Origin: Bdellovibrio sp.
GTDB lineage: Bacteria > Bdellovibrionota > Bdellovibrionia > Bdellovibrionales > Bdellovibrionaceae
NCBI GenBank assembly: GCA_003176075.1
Contig: PSRN01000069.1
Span: forward strand, 1-14,729
Direction of reading: 5' to 3'
DNA length: 14,729 nt
Part shown: positions 1 to 6,042 of the stretch, piece after piece
How the letters are laid out: every line of letters begins with the position of its first letter
Numbering within the stretch: position 1 is the stretch's first letter
Position numbers and translations under genes: made by a program
The notes under the pieces: model-generated
What the model saw: the letters and a program-made list of their open reading frames with translations, nothing else
Database searches by the model: none
What the model was told of the DNA's origin: nothing

Positions 1-120
1 GTGGTGAAGCGGTCGCCGAAGAATATGGCCCACAATTTTATGCTGAAATCGGTCGCCGCGGTGGCGAGCGGGTGGCGCAAGAATATGGTCCACAATTTTA
101 CTCCGAAATCGGTCGCCGCG
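1..120 (+). repeat. 60-bp tandem repeat encoding KGG units
   Basis: Bases 1-60 and 61-120 are two imperfect copies with period 60 (20 codons). The 3' parts of both units are nearly identical, including GAATATGG(C/T)CCACAATTTTA and GAAATCGGTCGCCGCG. The repeat is the DNA side of the KGG protein motif, and more copies may exist to the left of the window. Confidence 0.85.
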
Positions 121-251
121 GTGGACTTCATCGCAATAAGAAACGAAAAGCTGAACGGCGTGCACGTCCCGCCACCGTCAGGCACATGCCGTCTTCCCGA
201 ACGGCTCCCTTAGCGGAGTCGCGGCATGGGCAACGAAAGCGCGCGGCTTAA
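1..251 (+). CDS. KGG-repeat (con-10 type) stress protein, 3' part
   Basis: The gene is cut by the left edge and is read in frame 3 (first full codon at 3, stop TAA at 249-251), giving 82 visible residues. It contains two copies of a 20-residue unit of the type VAxEYGPQFYxEIGRRGG, which matches the KGG motif of con-10/GsiB-like stress-induced proteins: small, hydrophilic proteins made under general stress or desiccation. Here the basic pair is RR instead of the usual RK. After the repeats comes a very basic tail (LHRNKKRKAERRARP) and a low-complexity end. Frame 1 over the same bases has a longer-looking reading frame with a GTG start, but it shows no family resemblance and is a shadow. The start and any earlier repeats lie outside the window. 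Family call is confident; the role in this organism is inferred. Confidence 0.8.
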   Translation, partial: GEAVAEEYGPQFYAEIGRRGGERVAQEYGPQFYSEIGRRGGLHRNKKRKAERRARPATVRHMPSSRTAPLAESRHGQRKRAA

Positions 252-325
252 GTTAACAGCTGGTTTGCGGAAAAACCGCTATCAGCGGGGATTCAAGGAG
301 GGGGGTCCAGTTTGAAAGTCTCTTC

Positions 326-353
326 TTGGCTAAACCTTCATCCAAGGTAGAAT
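326..353 (+). promoter_or_regulatory. candidate sigma70-type promoter
   Basis: A -35-like TTGGCT (326-331) and a -10-like TAGAAT (348-353) are separated by 16 bases. They would start transcription near 360, about 24 bases before the ATG of the secreted-protein gene at 384. Matches to consensus are 4/6 and 5/6. The rest of 252-383 holds only a small alternative hairpin (GCGG-CCGC-GCGG, 267-288) without a T tract. Confidence 0.4.
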
Positions 354-383
354 TACGAAAAAAAGTCTTTCAGGGAGGAAAGA

Positions 384-899
384 ATGAAGGTGATCATTTT
401 TCTTTTGTTTGCCTCAATGGTTTCGGTATCTCATGCATCTTTGGGTCAACCCATCGACTATGCCGTCCATCGAGCCTGCACAAACGGAAAACCCGTAAAC
501 GACAATGGGATTGACCAAGCGATGGGAATGCGCATTGATGGAATCAATGCAAGAATCAGTATGGGATCCCGGGATATCTCCAGTGCAGATGTGTGTTTAC
601 AAGTCATTGATGGATTTTTTCAAAATCTGCAATTCGATGTCCAACGAGCCACAGTCTATTGCAGCGATCGGAATCAGCAGGAAATCACATTTCCCCGTCC
701 GTCGATACTCCCATTCGAACAAGCGGGAGATGCTTTGATCCTCAGACTGGGCGGCTTCACTGAGCCCGGTGGATCCTGCGATGTTGGGCAGGAGTTGATC
801 ATTACTTTTTCGCCAACCATTCCCATCAATCACAGGAATGATAGTGGCCAACACAGTTCTAGAAGGGATATTTTCTTATTGGGAAAAAAGGCGCCATGA
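384..899 (+). CDS. small secreted protein of unknown function, four cysteines
   Basis: I do not recognise this 171-residue protein. It begins with a clear Sec signal peptide (residues 1-18, hydrophobic core IIFLLFASMV, likely cut after SHA), so it should be exported to the periplasm or beyond. The mature part has four cysteines (32, 71, 93, 132), suggesting two disulfide bonds, and is otherwise a mixed, mostly beta-looking sequence with no membrane segment. The start is supported by GGGAGG at 373-378, five bases before the ATG. The stop codon lies inside the left arm of the inverted repeat at 894-941. The gene stands alone, with a candidate promoter at 326-353, and is convergent with the protease gene. 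Codon use appears somewhat more AT-rich than the pil genes, which may hint at a separate origin. Secretion is well supported; function is unknown. Confidence 0.75.
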   Translation: MKVIIFLLFASMVSVSHASLGQPIDYAVHRACTNGKPVNDNGIDQAMGMRIDGINARISMGSRDISSADVCLQVIDGFFQNLQFDVQRATVYCSDRNQQEITFPRPSILPFEQAGDALILRLGGFTEPGGSCDVGQELIITFSPTIPINHRNDSGQHSSRRDIFLLGKKAP

Positions 900-941
900 A
901 CGGGGACCTAAGGAGGGGACTTAAGTCCTCCCCGTTCATGG
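884..941 (-). terminator. inverted-repeat terminator of the protease gene
   Basis: Perfect 13-bp arms, CCATGAACGGGGA (894-906) and TCCCCGTTCATGG (929-941), flank a loop that itself holds the 12-bp palindrome GGACTTAAGTCC (917-928). Read on the - strand, the hairpin follows the protease stop (955) by 13 bases and is followed after four bases by six T's (+ strand A's 884-889), as in a Rho-independent terminator. On the + strand there is no T tract, so for the 384-899 gene it would act only as a 3' structure. Confidence 0.65.
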
Positions 942-954
942 ACGAAGGATCACA

Positions 955-2244
955 TCAGGCTTTCGGCGGTCCTATTTCAACATCTATGTTCTGAAGCGTG
1001 CCATTCCGAAAGACGCCCAGCCCGATGTGTTTAGAGATGGGTAGGGAAAGAATGGCCGACCTCAATGCGTCTGAATCTTGAATTTTCTTACCATCGACGG
1101 AGACAATGACATCATTCGGCCGCAAGCCAGCGGCAGCAGCAGTACTTCCAGGTTCTACTTGATTAACAACGGGCTGACCGGCCTCAATGGAACCGCCGAC
1201 GAAGGCGGCCGCCTCAGGGGAAACCTCGGTCAAATGCACGCCGATTTGACCACGGACAATCTTGCCATTTTTGCGAAGTTCGGCCAACTCTGGCTGGATT
1301 GAATTGGCGGGAATGGCGAAGCCAATTCCAGCAGTGATAATGGCCTCGTTGATGCCCACGATCTCACCTTGCAAGTTCACCAGGGGACCACCTGAATTAC
1401 CGCGGTTGATTAAAGCATCGGTCTGAAGGAATTTGCCGATCACCGGGCCGTTCCGATTCTTCGCTGAGATGATCCCGTGGGTGACCGAGTGACCTTGACC
1501 AAAGGGATTACCAACGGCCATGACATAATCCCCCACCTTGACTTTATCGGAATTACCGAAGGGAAGGGCTTTGAGCCCATCCAACATTTTTACTTCAATG
1601 AGAGCAATGTCCAGAACAGGGTCAGCGGCAATGACCCGACCCTCCACAGGCTGCGTGTGACCTGTCAACGGACTGAATTCAACCTTAATGGCTTGTGAGT
1701 TTGCAACCACATGATGGTTGGTCATTATCGTGGCGTGGTCGGGGTTGGTATCGACGATCACACCAGAACCCAGAGAGGTCACGGGCAAGCGGGGGGCAGG
1801 ACGTAATCGGCCGCCATTAGGGAATTCACGGCCCCCATTGAACTCGTGGAAGAATTTTTCAAATTCTTCTTCAAGAGGGCTTACCTGCTGCTCCCGTCCT
1901 TCCACTTGAAGTTCGGAAGAAATATTGACGACGGAAGGGACGACTCGATCCGCCAGCGTGGCAAAAAGATTGGGATCAGAGAATTGAGCGGGCGCTGGAT
2001 TGGGCTGTGGGGTGGATGCTGCGATACTTGTGGCGTCCGTTGCCGAGGCGGTTGAGGCGAGTGTTTCTTCGGCCAAGGCCCAAGCGATGCAAACCGCAGC
2101 CAGACTCGTTAAACTCATCCACAGGATGCGTGACTCTCTCTCCCGCAGGCGGTCCCAACTGCTGCTGACCCGTTCGGTCGCACCGTTAAATGCATTGTTA
2201 AATGCACTATTGAGACGACTTTTCATTCCCACTCGCACAGCCAT
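955..2244 (-). CDS. membrane-anchored HtrA-family serine protease (single PDZ)
   Basis: This 429-residue protein is a trypsin-like S1C (HtrA/Deg) endopeptidase that would degrade or sense misfolded proteins in the periplasm. It has a basic cytoplasmic N-terminus, one hydrophobic anchor (about 41-60), a linker, a protease domain (about 95-320) and a single PDZ domain (about 330-425, with LRPNDVIVSVDGKKI). The catalytic triad is visible: H178 in TNHHVV, D212 in DIALI and S284 in GNSGGPL. One PDZ plus an N-terminal anchor resembles DegS/HhoA more than two-PDZ DegP. The start at 2244 is supported by GGAGG six bases upstream (2251-2255 on +); M7 is an alternative. A 12-bp tandem repeat (GTTAAATGCA core) encodes NAFNNAFN near the N-terminus. 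It follows the kinase gene by 94 bases on the same strand, so co-expression with the two-component system is likely, as in Cpx/DegP-type envelope stress control (inference). Confidence 0.9.
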   Translation of the reverse strand: MAVRVGMKSRLNSAFNNAFNGATERVSSSWDRLRERESRILWMSLTSLAAVCIAWALAEETLASTASATDATSIAASTPQPNPAPAQFSDPNLFATLADRVVPSVVNISSELQVEGREQQVSPLEEEFEKFFHEFNGGREFPNGGRLRPAPRLPVTSLGSGVIVDTNPDHATIMTNHHVVANSQAIKVEFSPLTGHTQPVEGRVIAADPVLDIALIEVKMLDGLKALPFGNSDKVKVGDYVMAVGNPFGQGHSVTHGIISAKNRNGPVIGKFLQTDALINRGNSGGPLVNLQGEIVGINEAIITAGIGFAIPANSIQPELAELRKNGKIVRGQIGVHLTEVSPEAAAFVGGSIEAGQPVVNQVEPGSTAAAAGLRPNDVIVSVDGKKIQDSDALRSAILSLPISKHIGLGVFRNGTLQNIDVEIGPPKA

Positions 2245-2338
2245 TTGAAACCTCCATCTTTTCTTTTTGAATCTTTTTGACCTTATCGAATCGAGCCTAG
2301 AATAAACCGAAAGGTATTAAGCCAGTTTCAAAGGAACA

Positions 2339-3835
2339 TTAAAATTTCTTGATTTTGGCCAAAAAAGAGATTCGGGGTCCCGCCCCATTTAATAGAACAA
2401 TGTCGCCCTGGTGCAACCGAGCGATCTTACGAGCGATCGATAGCCCTAGGCCTGTGCCCTGAGACTTCCTCTCGGGGCTCCAGCGAAAAAATCGTTCAAA
2501 AATCTTTTCCTGAAATTCCGCTGGAATGCCGACGCCCGCGTTTTCGATCACCACCTCGGCGAATTCGCCTTCCTGTTTCAGGGTCAAAGTGACGGTTTCA
2601 TGGTCAGGTGAATAGAAGAGGGCATTCTCCAGGAGGCACTGAAACAGAGCTTCAAGAAGTCCTGCATCGCCCCGCACACAAAAATCACCGCTGCCAATGC
2701 TGACATTCACGGCAAAGGCGATGCAACGCTTCTTTGCAACCGGATTTAAGCGCTGCGTTAACGCAAACAGGATTTCATCCAAATGGACGCTGGCAAAAGA
2801 AAAATCCTGGGCACCACTTTCCAGGCGGGCAAGCATCAACAGGTCCTTCACCGCCCGATTTAAAGTGGAAAGTTCTTCGGCCAGTCTTTCATGGAAGGTC
2901 CTGTGCTCGGTCTCGCTTCTTGGCTGCCGCTGAAAGACGTCCACCTCGCCTTGAATAATCGCCAACGGCGTCCGAAGCTGATGAGAAGCATTGACGATGA
3001 AATCTTCCTGGCTTCGGTAGGCGCTCTCGACCCGAGCGAAAAAATCGTTCAGGGTTTTTGAAAGAAGATCCAATTCACGACCGTTGTTTTCCTCGGGCAG
3101 TCTTTCGTCGAGGCTGCTGATGGTCATTTTTTCGGTTCTACGAATGATCGTGAACAACGGCGATAGCATCGCGCCGGAAAAAAAATAACCAGCCAAAAAA
3201 AGGATCACCAGAAAAGGAGTCACCAAAAAGTAAATAAACGCCTTTTGCTCCTGAATCCGGCGATTCAACTGATCCAACGGAACCGCGATTTGCAGGAGAA
3301 AAGACGGTGGCCCTGTCCGGACGATGGGAAAAGTGATCAAGCGAAATTCCGAACGACCTGGCCCGTCAAGGGAAAGGGTTTCCGACTGAGCCCGACCCTC
3401 AAAGGACTCCAGTTGGTGGGGTTTGACTTCAATGCGGTGACTTCCCAACCGGCCCCTGATCCTTCCCGCACGATCAACGATCTGCAGGGAGGCCTGACCC
3501 AGGTTGAAAGGCAAAATCTTCCGCTCGGCGAGAAGCTCCTCACGGCCAATGTTCCAATCACCGAACTGCGACAAATTCACGCTCTCAGAAACCTCACTGG
3601 CGTAGTTGAAAAGTGAAGAGTCAAAACTGGCCGCCAGGCCCCGGGAGGTCATCCAGATCACGCTTTCCGAAAAGACAAGAAACAAGGCCGCGGTCAACAA
3701 GAGAAAGAGCAGGGTCACCCGGACGCGCAGGGAACTTCGCCGATAAGCCCGCAGCAGCTTAAACCCTGCCCAATTATCATCGGGCAGCTTACCTGTCCGA
3801 TCATCATCGGACAGCTCATTATTCCCGAAGGACAT
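2339..3835 (-). CDS. sensor histidine kinase
   Basis: The protein has 498 residues: an acidic cytoplasmic N-terminus (1-36), membrane segment 1 (about 38-60), a periplasmic sensing region of about 140 residues without a recognised fold, membrane segment 2 (about 200-220), HAMP (about 220-270), and a HisKA plus HATPase_c core. The phosphorylated histidine is H285 in NASHQLRTPLA. The N box has N404 (LLENALFYSP), the G1 region is ENAGVGIP (Asn where Asp is more common, a variant also seen in active kinases), the F box is FERFFRW and the G2 box is GTGLGLSIAR (460-469). Its start overlaps the end of the response regulator by 17 bases, so the two are translationally coupled and should be cognate partners. 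Stimulus is unknown; the downstream HtrA protease and upstream membrane protein suggest an envelope or metal signal (inference). The N-terminal codons contain an imperfect 27-bp-period repeat (3774-3818). Confidence 0.93.
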   Translation of the reverse strand: MSFGNNELSDDDRTGKLPDDNWAGFKLLRAYRRSSLRVRVTLLFLLLTAALFLVFSESVIWMTSRGLAASFDSSLFNYASEVSESVNLSQFGDWNIGREELLAERKILPFNLGQASLQIVDRAGRIRGRLGSHRIEVKPHQLESFEGRAQSETLSLDGPGRSEFRLITFPIVRTGPPSFLLQIAVPLDQLNRRIQEQKAFIYFLVTPFLVILFLAGYFFSGAMLSPLFTIIRRTEKMTISSLDERLPEENNGRELDLLSKTLNDFFARVESAYRSQEDFIVNASHQLRTPLAIIQGEVDVFQRQPRSETEHRTFHERLAEELSTLNRAVKDLLMLARLESGAQDFSFASVHLDEILFALTQRLNPVAKKRCIAFAVNVSIGSGDFCVRGDAGLLEALFQCLLENALFYSPDHETVTLTLKQEGEFAEVVIENAGVGIPAEFQEKIFERFFRWSPERKSQGTGLGLSIARKIARLHQGDIVLLNGAGPRISFLAKIKKF

Positions 3836-4487
3836 AGCCGAAACCCTTTAACGTGTGAATCAATTTAGTCTCAAAGGGCTCGTCGACCTTCTTCCGCAAC
3901 ATCGATAGATAAGCATCGACAACATTGCTCTTGGGATCATAATTCATATCCCACACATGCTCACTCAGCTCAGTGCGGGTGATGGCCTTTCCCGGGTGGC
4001 GCAAAAAATACTCGAGCAGCGAAAATTCTTTCGGCGTCAGCGTCAGGTCCTGGTCTTTTCGGCGGACCCGGCGGGCCACCAGATCCATCTCCAAATCCGC
4101 GAAGTTCAGCTTGGTCAAAGCGTTAACCTGATTCCGCCGCAGCAAAGCGCGAACGCGGGCGAGGAGTTCGTCGAATTCAAAGGGCTTCACTAAATAGTCA
4201 TCAGCCCCGGCGTTCAGGCCGCTGATTTTGTCTTTCGTTCGCGAAAGAGCCGTGAGCATCAGAATAGGGCCGCCAAAGCCCTCGGATCGCAGGGTGCGCG
4301 CCACGTCCATTCCGTTCTTATCCGGCAGCATGACGTCCAGGATGACCAGATCATAGGGATTCTCGTAGGCCATGGACTCGCCGGCGGCGGCCGACTGCGC
4401 GAGATCAACGCTGAAACCGTTTTCCTTCAAGCCCCTTTGAAGAAAACTCGCCATATTGGGTTGATCTTCAATGATTAACAGACGCAT
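3819..4487 (-). CDS. OmpR/PhoB-family response regulator
   Basis: A 222-residue two-domain regulator. The receiver domain (1-about 120) has acidic E7/D8, phospho-acceptor D51 in LVILDVMLP, T79 and K101 in YLVKPF. The C-terminal winged helix (about 125-222) has the usual DLTLTPKEFSLLEYFLRHPG and end (KLIHTLKGFGYVLRE). Overall it resembles CusR/CopR-like regulators. The ATG at 4487 is fixed by an in-frame TAA two codons upstream (4491-4493). It lacks a good Shine-Dalgarno sequence: the leader is three copies of CTTAGT/ACTAAG. A 12-codon open frame with a good AGAGG site starts at 4513 and ends inside the first codons of this gene, so coupling is possible. It is expected to bind promoters of the cluster when phosphorylated by the kinase encoded directly downstream; the target sites are not identified. 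Confidence 0.95.
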   Translation of the reverse strand: MRLLIIEDQPNMASFLQRGLKENGFSVDLAQSAAAGESMAYENPYDLVILDVMLPDKNGMDVARTLRSEGFGGPILMLTALSRTKDKISGLNAGADDYLVKPFEFDELLARVRALLRRNQVNALTKLNFADLEMDLVARRVRRKDQDLTLTPKEFSLLEYFLRHPGKAITRTELSEHVWDMNYDPKSNVVDAYLSMLRKKVDEPFETKLIHTLKGFGYVLRE

Positions 4488-4523
4488 TGCTTAGTCTTAG
4501 TCTTAGAGCTCATTGCAAAGCCT

Positions 4524-5075
4524 CTACAGCCCTAGCGCGCCTTGGGCCAACGCCACCGCGAAAAAAATTATACCGACCAAAGCAAATCCCATGCTGACAA
4601 ACCAGTAACGCCGACGCCGGGTGAGGACTGAAATCGCCGCCACCGCAATACCGACTTGAAAGAAGGTCACCGACCTTGCCAGCTGACTGTGCAAGGCCAG
4701 ATGGCGCTCCGCCTTCGCCTCGAGCTCTTTGGCTTGTTCTGAAATGTTTTCCTGATCGGCTTTGTACCGTTCGGTCTTATTCAAGTCCTTCTCGGCCAGT
4801 TCCTTGCCGCCGGAATTCAACAGATGAAGCTTGCTGGCCAAAATCGCCGCCTTGATCCCTTTGGCCTGGTAATAGCCCCATTGGTCGGAGGCACGGATCT
4901 GCTCGATCATCGCATGATCAGAATGGTGGCCCGCCAGCATGGCCGTGACCGCGGCCATCGCCGCCAGCAAGGCCGAGTAAAGCGCAACTCCGCTGATCCA
5001 GCCCTGCCCGGCCTTTTCAGCGGCTTCGTTGATGCGTTCTTCCGTGGATTCAATAGGTACTTCGACTTCAGACAT
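4524..5075 (-). CDS. DUF4337 family membrane protein
   Basis: The 183-residue protein matches my memory of the DUF4337 family: an N-terminal acidic stretch, one membrane segment (about 27-49), the family-like sequence ASDQWGYYQAKGIK (62-75), a charged helical middle (about 90-130, likely coiled coil) and two further membrane segments (about 133-152 and 156-177) separated by RRRR. The family has no established function. The start at 5075 is bounded by an in-frame TAA at 5079-5081; the nearest Shine-Dalgarno-like GGAG lies about 13 bases upstream, so initiation looks weak. It ends 36 bases before the response regulator on the same strand and probably shares its transcript, making it a possible accessory or target of that system (inference). 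Confidence 0.85.
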   Translation of the reverse strand: MSEVEVPIESTEERINEAAEKAGQGWISGVALYSALLAAMAAVTAMLAGHHSDHAMIEQIRASDQWGYYQAKGIKAAILASKLHLLNSGGKELAEKDLNKTERYKADQENISEQAKELEAKAERHLALHSQLARSVTFFQVGIAVAAISVLTRRRRYWFVSMGFALVGIIFFAVALAQGALGL

Positions 5076-5233
5076 GGTTTAACAATATCTCCGCGTCGGC
5101 GCCCATGGCAATCGGAACCGCCCCCGACGACCCAACAATTCCTTCGCTTGGTCGCCATGGAGAAACACGAGGTAAGACAAGGCCATCGTAATTCCGAAGG
5201 TAAAAAGGTGCAAACAAGAGCCAGTTCTGGGTA

Positions 5234-5258
5234 AAAAGGGGTCCATGTAGCGGTGGAC
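5234..5258 (-). terminator. weak candidate terminator
   Basis: Read on the - strand, a 5-bp stem (GTCCA/TGGAC, + strand 5241-5245 and 5254-5258) is followed by CCC and five T's (5234-5238 on +). It lies about 50 bases after the end of the ribbon-helix-helix gene. The stem is short, so the call is tentative. The 5076-5307 gap otherwise contains only a doubtful 55-codon frame (see findings). Confidence 0.3.
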
Positions 5259-5307
5259 ACGATCGAAATAGATTGAAGCAGCGGGATTGTCAGGAAGAAG
5301 GTCCCGC

Positions 5308-5619
5308 TTAGGTTTTGCGAAGCTTCTTGTTCGAGAAATATCGATCCATAGCCTGGCGAAGCATGGTTTTGATCAGCGATTGCCTCGGGACATTGAGATC
5401 CGCGCAAATGGCGTCGAGTTCCTTTAGCATTGGCTGTGCAAAATCGACGTTCACTCGCTGAATATTCTTGTCCTGGACTCGCTCGATCTTATCGACCGGT
5501 CCTCGAACCTTCGCACTTTTTAAATCATAATGTTTCGTGACGTTTTCGCCACGAATCGCCATTTCCGCCAGTTCATCTGCTGTCGGGACGTGCCGTTTTC
5601 TAGCTTGTTCTTTCGACAT
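5308..5619 (-). CDS. ribbon-helix-helix (CopG-like) DNA-binding protein
   Basis: A 103-residue basic protein whose C-terminal half (about 54-95: RVNVDFAQPMLKELDAICADL, then NVPRQSLIKTMLRQAMDRY) has the beta strand plus two helices pattern of CopG/Arc/MetJ ribbon-helix-helix regulators, where the strand reads the DNA major groove as a dimer. The N-terminal half is charged and unrecognised. Such proteins are often antitoxins, but I see no toxin gene directly next to it: the upstream side is non-coding and the downstream side is the DUF4337 gene. A plain transcription factor is therefore equally possible. The start is supported by GGAGG nine bases upstream (5629-5633 on +). A promoter-like pair lies about 150 bases upstream (5770-5797), next to hexamer repeats that could be its operator. 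Confidence 0.75.
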   Translation of the reverse strand: MSKEQARKRHVPTADELAEMAIRGENVTKHYDLKSAKVRGPVDKIERVQDKNIQRVNVDFAQPMLKELDAICADLNVPRQSLIKTMLRQAMDRYFSNKKLRKT

Positions 5620-5769
5620 AAAGTTTTTCCTCCGCTTTTGAGGATGGCCAAAAAGTCACAAGATGCCTCAGCGGTCCGATCTCGTCCTCCACGGGATTTA
5701 TTTTTTCTCAGAAGTTCATCTTTAGAATTTCATCTTTGGCTGAATCCCAGGAGAAGCGCATCCAATATT

Positions 5770-5797
5770 AATATACCACTATCATACCTTTATGCAA
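5770..5797 (-). promoter_or_regulatory. candidate sigma70 promoter of the RHH regulator
   Basis: On the - strand, TTGCAT (-35, + strand 5792-5797) and TATATT (-10, + strand 5770-5775) are spaced by 16 bases, pointing at the regulator gene with a leader of about 140 bases. Confidence 0.45.
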
Positions 5798-5804
5798 CCG
5801 ATAC

Positions 5805-5883
5805 ATGCCACTCATACTGCCTATCAGCTGGCATTGGCATTACCCAATCTCACATTGAGACACGCTTATCATTATCGATGCCA
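5805..5883. repeat. ATGCCA/TGGCAT hexamer array (possible operator)
   Basis: ATGCCA occurs at 5805-5810 and 5878-5883, and its complement TGGCAT occurs twice in tandem at 5829-5840, so the outer copies form inverted repeats with the centre (ATTGGCAT 5833-5840 with ATGCCAAT 5878-5885). The array sits just upstream of the regulator promoter and upstream of pilB. Confidence 0.4.
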
Positions 5884-6042
5884 ATATTAGAATGGGCTTC
5901 GACCGAAGACCAAATTTTGTGGTCCAGTCGGGTTAATGTTACAGAACCGTAAAATCCCTTGTGCAAAAATGGAAATACTGGCCTGACTGACCACGAGTTT
6001 ATTCTCGACAGTGTTTTCGCCCGGAGGAATACTTAAATATCA

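Larger units (their letters stand above)
5620..6042. other. 423-base divergent intergenic region
   Basis: The gap between the - strand regulator and pilB is the longest non-coding stretch here. It is AT-rich at 5695-5790, holds the regulator's candidate promoter and a hexamer array, and ends with the pilB ribosome-binding site GGAGG (6023-6027), an unusually long 15 bases before the ATG; an in-frame TAA at 6034-6036 excludes an earlier start. An open frame on the + strand (5530-5952) crosses it but is antisense to the regulator at its start and has no family features. No convincing sigma70 or sigma54 site for pilB was seen. Confidence 0.6.

Noticed and set aside
1..213. Frame-1 open frame starting with GTG at the window edge
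   Set aside because: It overlaps frame 3, which encodes recognisable KGG units; frame 1 has no family resemblance.
312..350. 12-codon TTG frame after AAGGAGG
   Set aside because: It lies within the candidate promoter and would precede the predicted transcription start.
4907..5407. 166-codon - strand frame across the RHH and DUF4337 genes
   Set aside because: It overlaps both better-supported genes in another frame and is rich in unusual Arg/Trp/Cys combinations.
5308..5619. Toxin-antitoxin pair
   Set aside because: The RHH protein could be an antitoxin, but neither flank contains a toxin-like frame.
5530..5952. 140-codon + strand frame in the divergent intergenic region
   Set aside because: It begins antisense to the RHH gene, lacks a usable ribosome-binding site and shows no protein family features.
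5964..6000. sigma54 promoter before pilB (TGGCC region)
   Set aside because: The -12 GC element is absent at the right spacing.
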